DNA of 64,000 nucleotides from Closterium sp. Naga37s-1 (lineage: Eukaryota > Streptophyta > Zygnematophyceae > Desmidiales > Closteriaceae), in assembly GCA_947471745.1 (NCBI GenBank), contig CANJKZ010001109.1, positions 3,768,501 through 3,832,500 on the forward strand, read 5' to 3'. The notes under the pieces were generated by a model. That model was not told the DNA's origin, made no database searches, and worked only from the letters and a program-made list of their open reading frames with translations. The position numbers and the translations under genes were made by a program. This document shows, one piece after another, positions 20,958-31,798 of the stretch (positions within the stretch are counted from its first letter, which is position 1; the number at the start of each line of letters is the position of its first letter).

Positions 20958-22003
20958 TCCTGCTGTAAAAGAAGGACGAGCTCCTCATGCTCTTGGTGTA
21001 CGTGGATGACATCCTTCTCTTCTCTGAGTCGTCTGCGATGATTGACCGTGTGGAGGAGATGCCGGAGATGCAGTTCAAGTGTTCCAAGATGGGAGATGTG
21101 ACGTATTACCATGGGATGCATGTGGAGAGAAACCTTGACAAGGGAGTGTTGAGGTTGCACCAGAGGAAGTACTGTGAGGGGCTGGCTGAGAAGTATGGGC
21201 TGTAAGATGGAGGGAAGACAGCAACCCTACTGTGGGTTCACTTTGGAGCCCTATGCTGATGAGGAGCTGGTAGGCGAGAGTGACAAGAAGCTGTTTCATT
21301 CCATGGTTGGAGCACTCAACTATGCCGCGAACCACAAACGGCCTGGCATTGCCTTTGCCACATCCGGGCTTGCCATTGCAGTTTCACGTCCCAGTCATGA
21401 GCAGCTAGAAGCGGCCAAGAGGTTGGTCCGCTATGTGAGTGCTATAACATCTATGGGCTTGGAGTATAGTGCTGTAAGACAGAGGCTGCAGAGGGGTGCA
21501 GCTGATTGGAGCAAGGGGAAGATGCTCCTGACCTGCTATACTGACGCTAGCTTGAACTTTGTGAAGGCACGAGCATTGGAGGCTATGTGTGCCTGTTTGG
21601 TGGAGGTGCAGTGATCTGACACAGAAAGAAGAAGGAGGTGGGGCTGTCCTCATGCGAGACCGACTATATGGCCCTATATCATGGGGCCAAGGAGGTGGTT
21701 TGGCTAAGGCGTTTGTTGGAGGAGATTGGAGTTGGTCAGATGGAGCCGACTGTGATGTTCTGTGACAATGATTCGGCAGTGAAATTAGCCAAGAATGCTT
21801 CTCCTCATGGGCTGACCAAACACATCAGGCCCAAGTGGCACTGGGTGAGGAGGCTCCTGGACAAGGAGGTGCGGCTGGAGATTGTGAAGACCCATTGGCA
21901 GTCGGCTGACATACACACCAAGCGCTTGGCTGAACCTGGGCATTGGAACGGCATGAAACTTGCTGGGATGAGTGTGCATTCAGAGAGCATGCTTGGGAGC
22001 CAA
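20958..22003 (+). pseudogene. Element F reverse transcriptase C-terminal part and RNase H
   Basis: LLVYVDDILLFSES gives the catalytic YVDD near 20997. The thumb follows (GMHVERNLDKGVLRLHQRKY), then LNYAANHKRPGIAFATSGLA. RNase H motifs are TDASLN near 21540, LSSCETDYMAL near 21641, CDNDSAVKLAKN near 21760 and the closing ADIHTKRLAEP near 21906. Frames change near 21200 and 21615. Confidence 0.9.
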
Positions 22004-22013
22004 AGGGGGAGTT
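22001..22013 (+). promoter_or_regulatory. Polypurine tract of element F
   Basis: AAAGGGGGAG lies just upstream of the 3' LTR start TGTTGTGTG. It differs from the CTATGGGGGTG tract of the A/B/C/D group, supporting F as a separate family. Confidence 0.65.
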
Positions 22014-22838
22014 TGTTGTGTGATACTATCATTTGCATTCACGTCTGTCTGCCTTCCATCATATGTTCGTGCGTTGCATGTATCTTGTGAGCGTGTGCAA
22101 GATTTAGATTCTGGTATGTGAATGTTATTTTGTCTAGCAGATATCTGAATTGACTTCTCTGCTCAAGAGCTTTCCGACGAACCAAGAATCGTCGCTATCG
22201 GAGCAAGAACGAAAAAATTCTGATCCTTCGAAGTTTTGATTGTGATGCGGCGACTATGGGAATTAACAAGTGATTCTATATGTGGTATAGACTTTTGGGG
22301 TTTGGAAATTTCGTCACTCTACTGTAGATTGATGTCAAGTGGTTGGGAGAAACCAAATTGGGTTGGCAAGTGTGGCCAAGTTGGGTGAGGTAGAAGGTTG
22401 GGAAAAAGACAAGGGTGAAAGTTGGGTTCCTATGAGGAGGGGATATTGTGTGCTTATGGGGTTTTCTTGGTTGGAGATTTCTTGGGGACCTTCCCTCTTG
22501 TCCTTCTCATCCCCTCCAACCTGGTTCTAGCTACTCCAATTCTCTTGTGTGGTTCTTGTGAAACATTTGTGATTGAGTTAAGTTTATATGGCAATATACC
22601 CCCTAGTGCGCCAAATTTGATAACCCGGGTTCTACTTCACCCCTTGATACGATTCAACTGGGAAAATGTAGCTACAGTCTAGAACTACAACATATCCAAA
22701 ATCGGTGAAGTTTCAAAGGTGTTTTTTTTTGTCGACGATGTTTCTTGTGAAATCGACAATTCTGTCCAGAATGAAGTCTAACGGTTTTGAGACATTTCGG
22801 CCCTTAATCTTCCAAGACTCCGTCCTTAGTCTCTAACA
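22014..22838 (+). repeat. 3' LTR of element F (825 bp)
   Basis: Starts TGTTGTGTGATAC and ends CTCTAACA. The last roughly 380 bp match 6497-6876. The frame-open stretches in it are incidental. Confidence 0.85.
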
Positions 22839-23156
22839 TTTCCGCTCCTCGCCTAAAGACGACCGGACGACTTGCATTCGTGATGAGAGGGGAGGAATCC
22901 ATCGGTGTGACCCCAGCTCAGCGCCCCATGTTCATCTTTGAGCTGAAATATCCCGCTTTTCGAATGCCGCTTAGTGCGTATCTCTTTCATATCACGATTT
23001 CCTGGCGCCGCTTACATCGTACTACCACTATAATCCACCAGCGGTGAACCGCTTTCAGCTTAACATTTTCCTATCCTGCTTTCCGCACGTCGCTTTTATG
23101 TCAGCGCATTCATATCCCGCTTCCTGCTCGCCGCTGTCAGGCTCGCACGTTCAAAC
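22839..23156. other. Non-coding stretch with degenerate CCCGCTT repeats
   Basis: No gene seen. Motifs such as ATATCCCGCTTTTCG, TATCCTGCTTTCCGCACG and CATATCCCGCTTCCTGC recur at irregular spacing, with GCCGCTT or GTCGCTT a few bases downstream. Similar phrases reappear after TRIM2, so TRIM2 sits inside this repeat field. TSD CAAAC at 23152-23156 belongs to TRIM2. Confidence 0.5.
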
Positions 23157-23335
23157 TGTCAGAATGTGTAGTTCATCTAGCCTGCAGTGGGGTACTCTAT
23201 AGTGAGTACGGCCCCTTCGGGTTTCCTATATGTATCCACCTGCTTGCTACTGAAATCATCTCCTTTGCTTATTCGTTCTTGCCTAGCTAGCTAAACCCTA
23301 GCCATGGCTCCTGCGTTCTAACTACTATCTTAACG
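23157..23335 (+). repeat. 5' LTR of TRIM2
   Basis: TGTCAGAATGTGTAG to CTTAACG. The last base is G where the 3' copy has the canonical A. Confidence 0.9.
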
Positions 23336-23347
23336 TGCTATCAGGGC
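23336..23347 (+). promoter_or_regulatory. Primer-binding site of TRIM2
   Basis: TGCTATCAGGGC follows the 5' LTR and differs at two positions from the initiator methionine tRNA complement TGGTATCAGAGC. Confidence 0.7.
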
Positions 23348-23444
23348 GGTTACGCTCCTGGCCTGTGGGCCCTCCTGCTTCCGCTGCCATACTGTCTGTC
23401 GCGCGCCCCGTGACGTGCGATGTTCAATTTTTCTTCTCGCCACG

Positions 23445-23935
23445 CACTCGGGGCGCGTGGCGGTTTTTTGCCCGCCATGCGCTCGGGGCGCGTGGCGGTT
23501 TCCTGCCCGCCGCGCGCCCCGGGAACGCGCGGCGGTTTCATCGCCCGTCGTGGCGCCCCGGGGGCCCGCGCGTCACCCTCTCCCGTCGCCCGTCGTGGCG
23601 TCCCGGGGGCCCGCGCGTCGCCCCTCCTCCCGTCGCCCGTCGTCGCGTCGCGGGGGCCCGCGCGTCGCCCCTCCTCTTGTCGCCCGTCGTAGCGACCCGG
23701 GGGCCCGCGCGTCCCCCCCTCCCGTCGCCCGTCGTCGCGTCCCGGGGGCCCGCGCGTCGCCCCTCCTCCCGTCGCCCGTCAAAGCGCCCCGGGGGGCCTA
23801 CGCGCCGCCCTTCCCGTCGCCCACCGCGGCGCCCTGGGGGCCCGCGCGTCGCCCCTCCCTCTCGTCGCCCGTCGAAGCGCCCCGGGGGCTGCGCGCCGCC
23901 CTTCCCGTCGCCCGTCGCAGCGCCCCAGGGACACG
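23445..23935. repeat. GC-rich tandem arrays inside TRIM2
   Basis: First a 36-bp-type unit (CGGGGCGCGTGGCGG), then about eight units of roughly 40-50 bp containing CCCGGGGGCCCGCGCGTCGC. Open frames in all directions reflect composition and are not taken as genes. Confidence 0.8.
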
Positions 23936-24567
23936 TGCGCCACCTGCGTTTAGGGTATGGGGTGGCGGGTGTGGGGGTGGCGGGTGTGTGCGCCATCCCC
24001 TGCTCCTCCTCCTCCCCCTCCGTCTCCCACTGCTGCAGCTGCCGCTGAGGGGGGTGGGTGTGTGGGAGCCGAAGAAGTGGTGCTAGGGGGGTGTCGTGGG
24101 AGTGAAGCTAGGGGTGCAGCAAGGGGTGTGTGAACGGGAGTTTTGGGACAAAGGGGGAGGTTGAAGGCGGGTGGCCGCCGTGAAGCCAGCAGCTCCTGTC
24201 GCCCGTTAGACCGTTGCGCCAGTCGCCCATGAGCCCGTCGCTCCAGTCGCCCGTGAGCCCGTTGCTCCAGTCGCCCGAGAGTCAGTTGCTCCTGCCGCTC
24301 GTCTAGCCGCGGAGCCAGTTACTCCAGTTGCACGTGTGCCAGTTGCTCCAGTTGCCAGTGTGCCAGCTGCTCCAGTTGCCCGTGTGCCAGTTGCTCCAGT
24401 TGCACCGTGTGCCAGCAGCTTCAGCTGCCGCCCACTACCTCCTCTCCTCTCATAGTTCCTCCTCCTCCTCACTAGCCTTCTGTGATAGCCTCTAGCTTTG
24501 CTTATATATGTAAACAATGAACTGTTGCTTGTTGTGCTGATCATACCCCACTTTGACTATGGGGGTG

Positions 24568-24746
24568 TGTCAGAATGTGTAGTTCGTCTAGCCTGCAGTG
24601 GGGTACTCTATAGTGAGTACGGCCCCTTAGGGTTTCCTATATGTATCCACCTGCTTGCTAGTGAAATCATCTCCTTTGCTTATTTGTTCTTGCCTAGCTA
24701 GCTAAACCCTAGCCATGGCTCTTGCGTTCTAACTACTATCTTAACA
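24568..24746 (+). repeat. 3' LTR of TRIM2
   Basis: TGTCAGAATGTGTAG to CTTAACA, 179 bp, about 97% identical to the 5' LTR by eye. Confidence 0.9.
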
Positions 24747-24751
24747 CAAAC

Positions 24752-25200
24752 CCCCTTCAACCACGGGACGCTTTCATCGTAGCGCATTCACGGTCCCGCT
24801 TTCGGCTTGCTGCAATCAGCCTATCGCCTTCATCGTACGTTTTCCGCTCGTCGCGTTGCGTGTGTGCACTCGTCCGCGGGATGCCCGCCATTTCCCCTGC
24901 TATGGCCCGTCTTGCTACAATCTCTGGTGGGCGCTCGTCACCTCTGCTCACAGCTCGACAGTCAACTGACGCTCAGCGACAGGCTGTCGCAACTAGCCAT
25001 GCCACTTGCACTCCGTTTTTACCGGCCCTCCCAAACTCCCCTCATGCCTCACTGCGTATTTGAGTCATTCACCCTCTCGCACACATTCTCCCCGCTCGTC
25101 CACCTCCTCTTCCGCATTCCCCTATCTACTCTCAGCCTTATGCCATGCTCACCCAGATTCCACGGGGTCTCTCTTACTCCCATCTCCTCATCCTGCATTC
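24752..25200. other. Non-coding sequence between TRIM2 and the minisatellite
   Basis: Continues the degenerate field seen before TRIM2 (CGGTCCCGCTTTCGG). Forward frames are open for some 200 codons but are Ser/Leu/Pro-rich without recognisable motifs, so no gene is called. Confidence 0.45.
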
Positions 25201-25214
25201 TGCACTTTTACCCT

Positions 25215-25501
25215 TCGTTTCTCCGCCTTGCTCCCTTTTCACCCCTCTTGTATCTCCGCCTTGATCCCTTTTCACCCCTCTCGTATCTCTGCCTTGATCC
25301 CTTTTCAACCTTCTCGTATCTCTGCCTTGATTTCTTTTCATATCTCTCGTATATGCGCCTTGATCCCTTTTCACCCCTCTCGTATCTCCGCCTTGATCCC
25401 TTCTCATTCCTCTCATATCTCCGCCTTGCTCCCTGTTCACCCCTCTCGTATCTCCGCCTTGATCCCTTCTCACCCCTCTTGTATCTCCACCTTGCTCCCT
25501 T
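25215..25501 (+). repeat. 33-bp minisatellite, about nine units
   Basis: The unit CCTTGATCCCTTTTCACCCC followed by TCTCGTATCTCCG repeats about nine times with small changes. Being a multiple of three it keeps two forward frames and one reverse frame open (an RISALIPFHPS 11-residue repeat in one). No start context or flanking domain supports a protein. The last unit is cut by insertion of element B at 25502. Confidence 0.85.
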
Positions 25502-25663
25502 TGTTAGAATCTAGCCTTAACTAGTAGTCATATGAGACTACATTAGTGAGGAGAAGGGATGGTGTTGATAATTGTCAAGAACCTAAAGCTACAGTACTGT
25601 CTAAGGAGTGCCCCACTAGAGCCTAGCATAATTAACAACATATAAAAAATATATGTTTTGACA
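25502..25663 (-). repeat. 3' LTR of element B
   Basis: 162 bp, on the minus strand TGTCAAAACATATA to TCTAACA, with CTCTAGTGGGGCACTCC as the shared LTR core. It is preceded on the minus strand by CTGTGGGGGTG, one base different from the group's polypurine tract. Confidence 0.85.
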
Positions 25664-25899
25664 CACCCCCACAGGCAAAGTGGGGGACAACAAACAGTCA
25701 CAGGACCAGTCAAGAAAAAGCAAAAAAGCAAAGCTTGGGGTGGATCACGAAGTCACCACACAGTCCGAACACAAGAAAATGGCAAGTCCAGTTCAAAAGC
25801 TGAGTTTTAAGAAAGTACAAGCAGTACATTGATCACACGCTAGAACGTAAACAAGCAGGTATAGATATATAGATCACAGTTAAAGACAAAGTCAAGCGG

Positions 25900-27470
25900 G
25901 AGGCAAAGTAGGCACAAGGCCTAGAGCAGTGCAGAAGCGCCGATGATCACCAGACACAAGTGCCTTGGTGAAAATATCAGCAGTATTGGCCCGTGAGGCC
26001 ACGAAAGCAAGGCGAATCTGACCACGCTGCTACAACTCTCGTGCGAGGAAGTCACGCAGAGTGATATGCTTCATTCTGCGCTCCAGTCTGTGCTCCTGGC
26101 ACAAAGCTAGCATGGCCTTGTTGTCGACGTCTCCCAAGCCGGGAAGAAGGTACATACAGTAACTCCTGTGCAGCCATGTCCCCGCGTAGATCGCAGCCTC
26201 ACAACTGGAGCTTGAGAACAGAAGGCGAGCAGATAGACCTCCAAAAAACCGATTCGGAGCCAAGGCAAAAGGTGTAACCCTGTGACGACCGCTGAGTCGC
26301 CTAGCTATCTGCCCAAGAAGCGTCTGATTGTCTAGTGAGTACAACTGGACCCTGTCCTCCAAGCACAGCCCCATGCCCGATGTACTGCACAAACAACGCA
26401 GAACCCTCCTGGCAGCCCGCCAGTGCTCTGGTCGGTGTCTCGCGGACGCAACGTAGCGTGCCAGGATGCTGAGAGGGTACGCGAGGTCAGGTCGAGTGCA
26501 GATCATCGGGTACATAAGGCAACCCACAAGCTCTGGATACTGACCACTCGGCTCTGGCGAGGTGGAGCTGAGAGCATGTGGCCTATAGGCAAAGGAGAGG
26601 ACTGTGGCGAGGAGAATTAGAAGCCTAAGCACCGAAGGACCAGGTGCACCATGTGTGACTGGGTCAATGGTGCGCCGTGCTCTATCCCGAGTGATCTACA
26701 AGCCAAAATAGTTGCGTAGCTTACCAAGGTCAATGCAAGTGTGTCTCTTCTGCACCTACGACTTCACAAGGGTCAGTGCTTCAGTGTCAGCAGTAGCAAA
26801 GACCAAGTCGTCGACGTACACGATGATGTAGAACGGCGGCAGAGCAGGGTCGGTGGGCAGGAACAGCGACGGGTCAGCAGACAAAGGAGCAAACCCAAGA
26901 GCCGGAACGGTCATCCTCATTGTGTCGTGCTACTCGCGGGGCGCCTGGCGGAGACCGTAGACTGGCCGCCGGAGGCTCCACTGGGTACCCTCAAGAAACG
27001 ACCCAGTGAAGCCAGGAGGGCGGCGCAACCAGATCTCCTCGTGTAGGCTGCCCTGCAAGAAAGCTGTGCTGAAGACAAGCGAGTGGAGATCGTAGTCACG
27101 CTGTGCTGCAACGTGCAGTGACACCCTAAGTGTGGCCATCTTCGGGGTGGGGGAGAAGGTCTGGAAGAAGTCGACCCCTTGTCGCTGACTGAAGCCTCCT
27201 GTCGACCCCCAGGCGGAGAACCGGCGGCCACTTCACCATGAAAATTGATATGCCATCGACTATGTTCGCCCGAGGTGGGGGAACTGTATCGATGTAAGTG
27301 CCTGTGGACTTCCAAGATGCCATCTCTGCGTCCATGGGTGTCTGCCACTGAGAGGAGTACTGACCCGTGATCGCCTTTTCGTAAGAGCGTGGAGTCGAGA
27401 TGTCTAGTGCATCCGGGTCTCCCTCAGAGGCAAGCAGCATGGCAGCGAGATGAGGTATATCACCCACAAG
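25900..27470 (-). pseudogene. Element B reverse transcriptase and RNase H
   Basis: Read on the minus strand: SYEKAITGQYSSQWQTPMDAEMASW near 27380, MATLRVSLHVAAQRDYDLHSL near 27130, the YVDD catalytic box near 26815, then CTRPDLAYPLSILARYVA and RNase H pieces (SSCEAAIYAG, DVDNKAMLALCQEHRLE). Frames change several times and the TSGMGLCLED part is followed by small deletions. The sequence is more decayed than A. Confidence 0.88.
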
Positions 27471-27659
27471 ACACTCGAGCTCAAACTGCCTAACCTCAAG
27501 GATGTCCGTGCCAAGGGCACACTCACCCCCGACGGACGGAGGACAGTCAAACTCAGACCCTGTGACAAGACTCGCGACGTAGTCGAGATGACACGCAGCA
27601 GCAAAGTCAACAAGCTCAGTGACTAAGATAGACGTAGCGGCAGACTCAAAAGTCGACTC

Positions 27660-28960
27660 AGTGTCAAGTGTAGCTAGAACACGTGCGACAGTAGGACTAA
27701 CGACACAAGCAAGTTAAGACTCAGGGTCAGAAATGCCAGGAAGGGAGGGCTCGGGAGGAGACGGTATAGAAACACGATGTGGAATAGAGGAAGGACGAAG
27801 TGTCATAGTTTGAGTGCCGGGGACTGGTGGAGGAACACGACAAACACGACGAACAGTGCGAACAGGCGAGGCAGGACGAGACGCAGGCTCACGGCGCTCT
27901 GTCAGGGAGTCTGGCTGCTCAATGTAAGGAGAAGGAACAGGTAGTGGGGAATCCGGCGGCAATTGTGTCTGAGACGGGTCAGGCAGTGGACACAGTAAGG
28001 GAGGAGTAAGGCCAGTGGAAGACGAAAAACTAGGAACCGGACGAAGCGCCAAGCCATGTGGTGGTAGTAACGACTGAGGCTGCAGCAAGAAAAACGGTCG
28101 CCGCTGTGCAGTACCAACAGTACCAAAGCCTCCAGCTCTAGTACCTCCAGCACCACCACCTCCAGCACCTCCAGCTCCAGTACTTCCAATGCCTCCAGTA
28201 CCTCCAGCACCTCCAGCACCTCTAGCTCCAGTGCCTCCAGTATCTCCAGCACCAGCACCTCCCGCACCTCTAGCTCCAGTACTTCCAGCACCAGGACCTC
28301 CAAGCGCAGCGCCTCCAGCACCTCCAGTACCTCCAGCTCTGTTGCCTCGAGCACGAGTACCTCCAGGTCTAGCGCCTCCAGTACTAGCACCGCCAGTACC
28401 AAGACCTCCAGCTCCAGCGCCTCCAGCACTAGCACCGTCAGCTCCAAGACCTACGGCTCCAGCGCCTCCTACACCTCCAGTGCCAGTACCTCCAGTCTCA
28501 GCGCCTCCAGCACCTCCAGCACCGTGACTAGTGCGAAACCGCCGAACAACACACCCGCGAAGCTGCTGTGGCGAGAGAGACTCCTACCGACGAGACTGCT
28601 GCTGCTGTCCATCCCTAGAACCTCCAGCAGGAGCACTAGCGACTCCACCACCACTAGGACACTCAGCACCCCAGCCTGCACCCCTAGACTCATCACCTAC
28701 AGCGTCACCACCCCTAGAGTTCACACCCCCAACGTCACCACCCCCAGCAGCACCGGAGTCTATAGCAACAGGCTGCAGAGGCGGCGAAGACGACTGAGGT
28801 GGAAAACCAGGAGGGGTCTCCAACCGTGGTGAGCGACGAGTAGCCGCTGTGGCATCAGCAGCAGCGTCACCCCCCTCAGCTGGGCCAGAGGTGATCTCCA
28901 AAGGCTCAACAAAGGGGGATAGATCTACCTGAGACACACCTGAGGGAGCAGGACCCTGTG
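27660..28960 (-). pseudogene. Element B low-complexity linker
   Basis: The region between integrase and reverse transcriptase holds Pro-rich segments (VDPLPPQGPAPSGVSQVD, PRLETPPGFPPQSSSPP) and a long GA/CT triplet array at about 28130-28520 (CCTCCAGCACCTCCAG units). Frames on both strands stay open for over 100 codons because of the array. No folded domain is recognised. Confidence 0.65.
28130..28520. repeat. CCTCCAGCA-type array in element B linker
   Basis: Short-period units of CCTCCAGCACCTCCAGTACC type, equivalent on the opposite strand to the GGTGCTGGAGGTGCTGGAG arrays of A, D and H. Confidence 0.8.
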
Positions 28961-28984
28961 GGGGGAGAGGGTCTACCGGGGGGG

Positions 28985-29900
28985 CTGGGCCCAGGAAGTG
29001 AGAGGCGGAGGGGGGACGGGGATAGTGCGGTGGGGGTAGAGACGGTAGAAGCAAACCGACTCGTCAAAGGTGACGTCCTGGGAGGGTAGGATGCGACGCG
29101 AGGCTGGGTGGTAAAACTGCCAGCCAATCGCGTCGGTGGGAAAGCCAAGGAAGACGCAGCGAATGGTGCGAGAAGAGAGCTTGTCCGCGGTGGTATTGCG
29201 GACAAGGGCATGCGAACCCTAGACACGAAACACCGTTGCATCGCCAACCTCCCCCGTTCAACACAGTGGAGGTGAGGTCTCTGGCACGGAGACACGGGGC
29301 CAGAGGTTGAGCTGATGCGCAGCGTGTCGGGCCGCAAATGGCCACAGAAAATGGGGAGCAGGCGCATGAATCATGGAGGTGCGAGCAACCTCCATGATCT
29401 AGCCGATGCGGCGCTCAGTAACCCCATTTTGCTACGGAGAGGCTGGAAGCGTGAACGACTGGACGATGCCCTCCTCGCGACAAAAAGCCTCAAGGAGGCG
29501 GGAGGAAAATCCACCGCCTCTGTCAGAGTGCAGACGAAGGACCGGAAGGTCCTACTGGAACCGGACACGCAGCTGGCGAGGGACAGCGAGGATCCAAGGG
29601 ATCAAGTCATTGGGAACATCTGCCTTGCTTTGCAAGGGGAAGAACGTTGTGTAGCGCGTGTAGTCGTCAACGACCAGCAGAAAATAGCGCTCTCGGTCCT
29701 GTCCACGGACGTGGGCGGGGCCCCACACGTCCATGTGGAGAGTCTGCAGAGGAGCAGTGGTCGGAGGAAACGAGAGGAGTGAGGAGCGGCGCGCTGCCGC
29801 CCCTCGACGCAGGGAAGGCACGGCGGTGCAGGCGAGCGCAGAAGCGGGGGCAGGGACCTGGGGAGGCCAGAGAGAAAGAGACAAGAGTGCATGCTACGCA
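28985..29900 (-). pseudogene. Element B integrase and pre-integrase
   Basis: Minus-strand pieces: LHMDVWGPAHVRGQDRERYF near 29720 (first Asp), a short LRLHSDRGG-type segment near 29520, the AERR region near 29410 and the C-terminal FCGHLRPDTL/TGPV segments near 29300. At least four frame changes and a stop separate them. The pre-integrase part (CLPCVEGRQRAAPHSS) is near 29800. Confidence 0.82.
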
Positions 29901-30264
29901 GACGCGGCAGGGAGGAATGACCAAGACGGTGGTGCCAGAGGAGAGTTTGGTGCGTGAGAACTTGACACGAGCACGACGCAGCTACCTGACCCGACGCAGC
30001 TACCTATGCAGACTCAGTGGTCAGTGTGTACAGGCCAGACCCGGGTCTCCGAATGAACGCGGCGATGCGGGCGCTAGTCCGTGAGTCCGTACAGATCGCC
30101 ACAAGCCCACCCCAGAAATAGTCACTGTGATAAACTGGACCTGGAGGACAGCGTTACTCGACAAGTTCGTAGTGGACGAGGGGAGATAGAGACCTGCAAG
30201 CGAGTCTGAAGGGGCTGCCGGACATGGGAGAACGGTGGAGGCACGTGCTACTACTGGGCCCCCA
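29901..30264 (-). pseudogene. Element B protease fragment
   Basis: Only the C-terminal half of the protease module remains: GGPVVARASTVLPCPAAPSD then LYLPSSTTNLSSNAVLQV. The catalytic LDSGAS that should precede it is gone; the sequence changes abruptly at about 30264. This is a deletion or recombination junction rather than a nested insertion, since the missing part does not reappear farther right in the window. Confidence 0.8.
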
Positions 30265-31200
30265 TATATTTTTCGCACTATACTCGGCAGTTTCTGAAAG
30301 TCTCGTCAGACTCGCTCGGCACGACCTACGCCCATGATTTCTTCATCGCCATCGACAGTTCCTGTTCGCCCATATCAACCATCGCGTCAGGAACACCCGC
30401 CAACATCGTTCAAATCACCACCGCCCGATCGACACTCGGCAGTATCAACGGATGACATTCCAACTCTTTGAATTTCGCTTGGTCATCGCGCTCAGCCACG
30501 CGTCAGCTCGACGGTTAACCATTGTCTGCACCATCATATCAGTTTCAACCGAAGATCTGCAGTTTTCACGCTACTGCAAGACTCGGCTATGGATAAGGGT
30601 ACCTTATTTAGAAGGTGGGAGAGTGTAATGAATAAACAATTCATTACTGTAGAGCCGTCCTTAGCGAGGACAGTCCCGACCCGAGCAGTTCGCGTCAGTG
30701 TGGCTCGGCCTACACTTTCGCACCGAACCAACGCCGAGACGCCCCGCACCAATCGCGACATTTCCAAACCTCACACATCACGAGGTTCTCACCAAGCACG
30801 CATTCGCCCTGTAAATGCTCGCTGTCTTCATTGTTCATGCATTCTGTATTCACAATCTCTTTATAAAGTCGTCACTTCACTCTGTTTATGTTATGAATGA
30901 ACTTGCAGAGTGCGCAGAATATCGAATAACGAGAATGAACTGATTACCGAATGACGATACAATGAGAAAGGCACGACTAAATAGGGGAAGTCCTAGCTAG
31001 GCGGAGAGGTTGGGCGAGGATGGCTCGGTGATGGTTGCGTTTGGAGCGGAGGCGACTCGGGAGTGGTTCGGTGCGACGAAATAGGAAGGACAGGTTCGTC
31101 GCGTGACCCTCGGGATGGCCTCGCTAACGAGTGCCTCAGTAAGGATTCTGTAAATCCTTACAGTTTAGTACAAATCATAACATCGGCATAATAGTTCGCG
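30265..31200. other. Unassigned sequence, possible LTR remnant of another family
   Basis: No gene is supported. Features that recall an LTR are a TTATTTAGAAGGTGGGAGAG stretch at about 30605-30625, AATAAACAATTCATTACT just after it (possible polyadenylation signal), and AATCCTTACA at 31160-31170, a typical Ty3/gypsy LTR end. A matching TGTAAGG start was not found. The overlapping small ORFs on both strands have no recognisable motif. Confidence 0.3.
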
Positions 31201-31798
31201 TCCTCCTGTGGTTACCACCTGCGCTTCTCCCCCTTTCGCCCCAACCTTCCCCTCCGCGCCCTCTACAGTAATCCCCCCCCGCTGTTGTGGACTGCTGCGA
31301 CCCCTCCCATTTTTCCCCCTTTCATGCGCAATCAACCAGCGTGGAAGAACAGGGAGAGGGAGGCTGCCCGGCCCGGATCCAGCATTTCCATGGCACCCAT
31401 GGCTCGTGCTGCTCTGCCGCCACCGCCGCCTGCCCTACCCGGCGCTCGAGCGTTGTTCAATACCAAAGACCCCACGCCGTGCCGTGCCAAGCGTAGGTGG
31501 CGCCTGCCGAGTCGCCCTCTCCACGGCGCGACAAGAAGTCTTGCCAACTCCGACATTTCAACGTTCCTCGTCCTGGCGCCGCAATTTGCCGTCCAGGGAT
31601 CTGTAGGGTAAAGCACGAGCGCGCCTTCCGTATCCACCCAGTTCCGCTTCGGCTGTTTAGAATCTTGCCTGGAATCTGGGCCGCTTAGATAGGGCTCTAC
31701 GCGCTGGGAGGGAGTGGATCCATTGTAGAGACGTCGCAAACGCCAGTCCATTTAGATCGCCCGTTCGCCTCTTTGATTTCCCCCAGTTATTCAGCAAG
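31201..31798 (+). promoter_or_regulatory. Upstream region of the ankyrin/RCC1 gene
   Basis: The 600 bp before the start codon are GC-rich, without a clear TATA box. A short open frame (31321-31611, starting MRNQPAW) has no known motif and is judged incidental. The 5' end of the transcript cannot be placed from sequence alone. Confidence 0.35.

Larger units (their letters stand above)
6497..22838 (+). mobile_element. Ty1/copia retrotransposon F (second family), heavily interrupted
   Basis: A second, AT-richer copia family. Its partial 5' LTR ends at 6876, a gag-pro-int-RT-RNase H series follows, and an 825-bp 3' LTR ends at 22838. The body is interrupted by a solo LTR (7883-8749), element E (10538-19281) and an unclassified insertion (20041-20948). 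The missing first part of the 5' LTR is expected left of the window, beyond element A. The protein sequence differs clearly from A/B/C/D, for example SGCTSHM instead of SGASR at the protease. Confidence 0.88.
23157..24746 (+). mobile_element. TRIM2: non-autonomous LTR retrotransposon
   Basis: A 1590-bp element with 179-bp LTRs (23157-23335 and 24568-24746), target duplication CAAAC (23152-23156, 24747-24751), primer-binding site TGCTATCAGGGC at 23336 and polypurine tract CTATGGGGGTG before the 3' LTR. The LTRs differ at about six positions by eye. The interior has no retroviral domain. It holds GC-rich tandem arrays and the CTCCTCCTCCTCC and CACTGCTGCAGCTGCC segments also present in TRIM1 and TRIM3. 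Confidence 0.93.
25502..30264 (-). mobile_element. Ty1/copia retrotransposon B, 5'-truncated
   Basis: Minus-strand copia of the A/C/D group. The 3' LTR at 25502-25663 comes first, then reading leftward from the right: a protease fragment, pre-integrase, integrase, linker, reverse transcriptase and RNase H. Homology stops abruptly at about 30264 inside the protease, at the GGPVVARAS sequence. Gag, primer site and 5' LTR are missing. Multiple frameshifts and stops make it inactive. The left flank base pair pattern cannot be tested for a target duplication because the other end is lost. Confidence 0.9.

Noticed and set aside
24807-25514. A 235-codon ORF over the 33-bp minisatellite
   Set aside because: Created by the triplet period of the repeat; no start context, no domain, and cut by element B.
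31208-31611. Short ORFs upstream of the ankyrin/RCC1 gene as extra exons or genes
   Set aside because: Overlapping frames without motif or splice link to exon 1.
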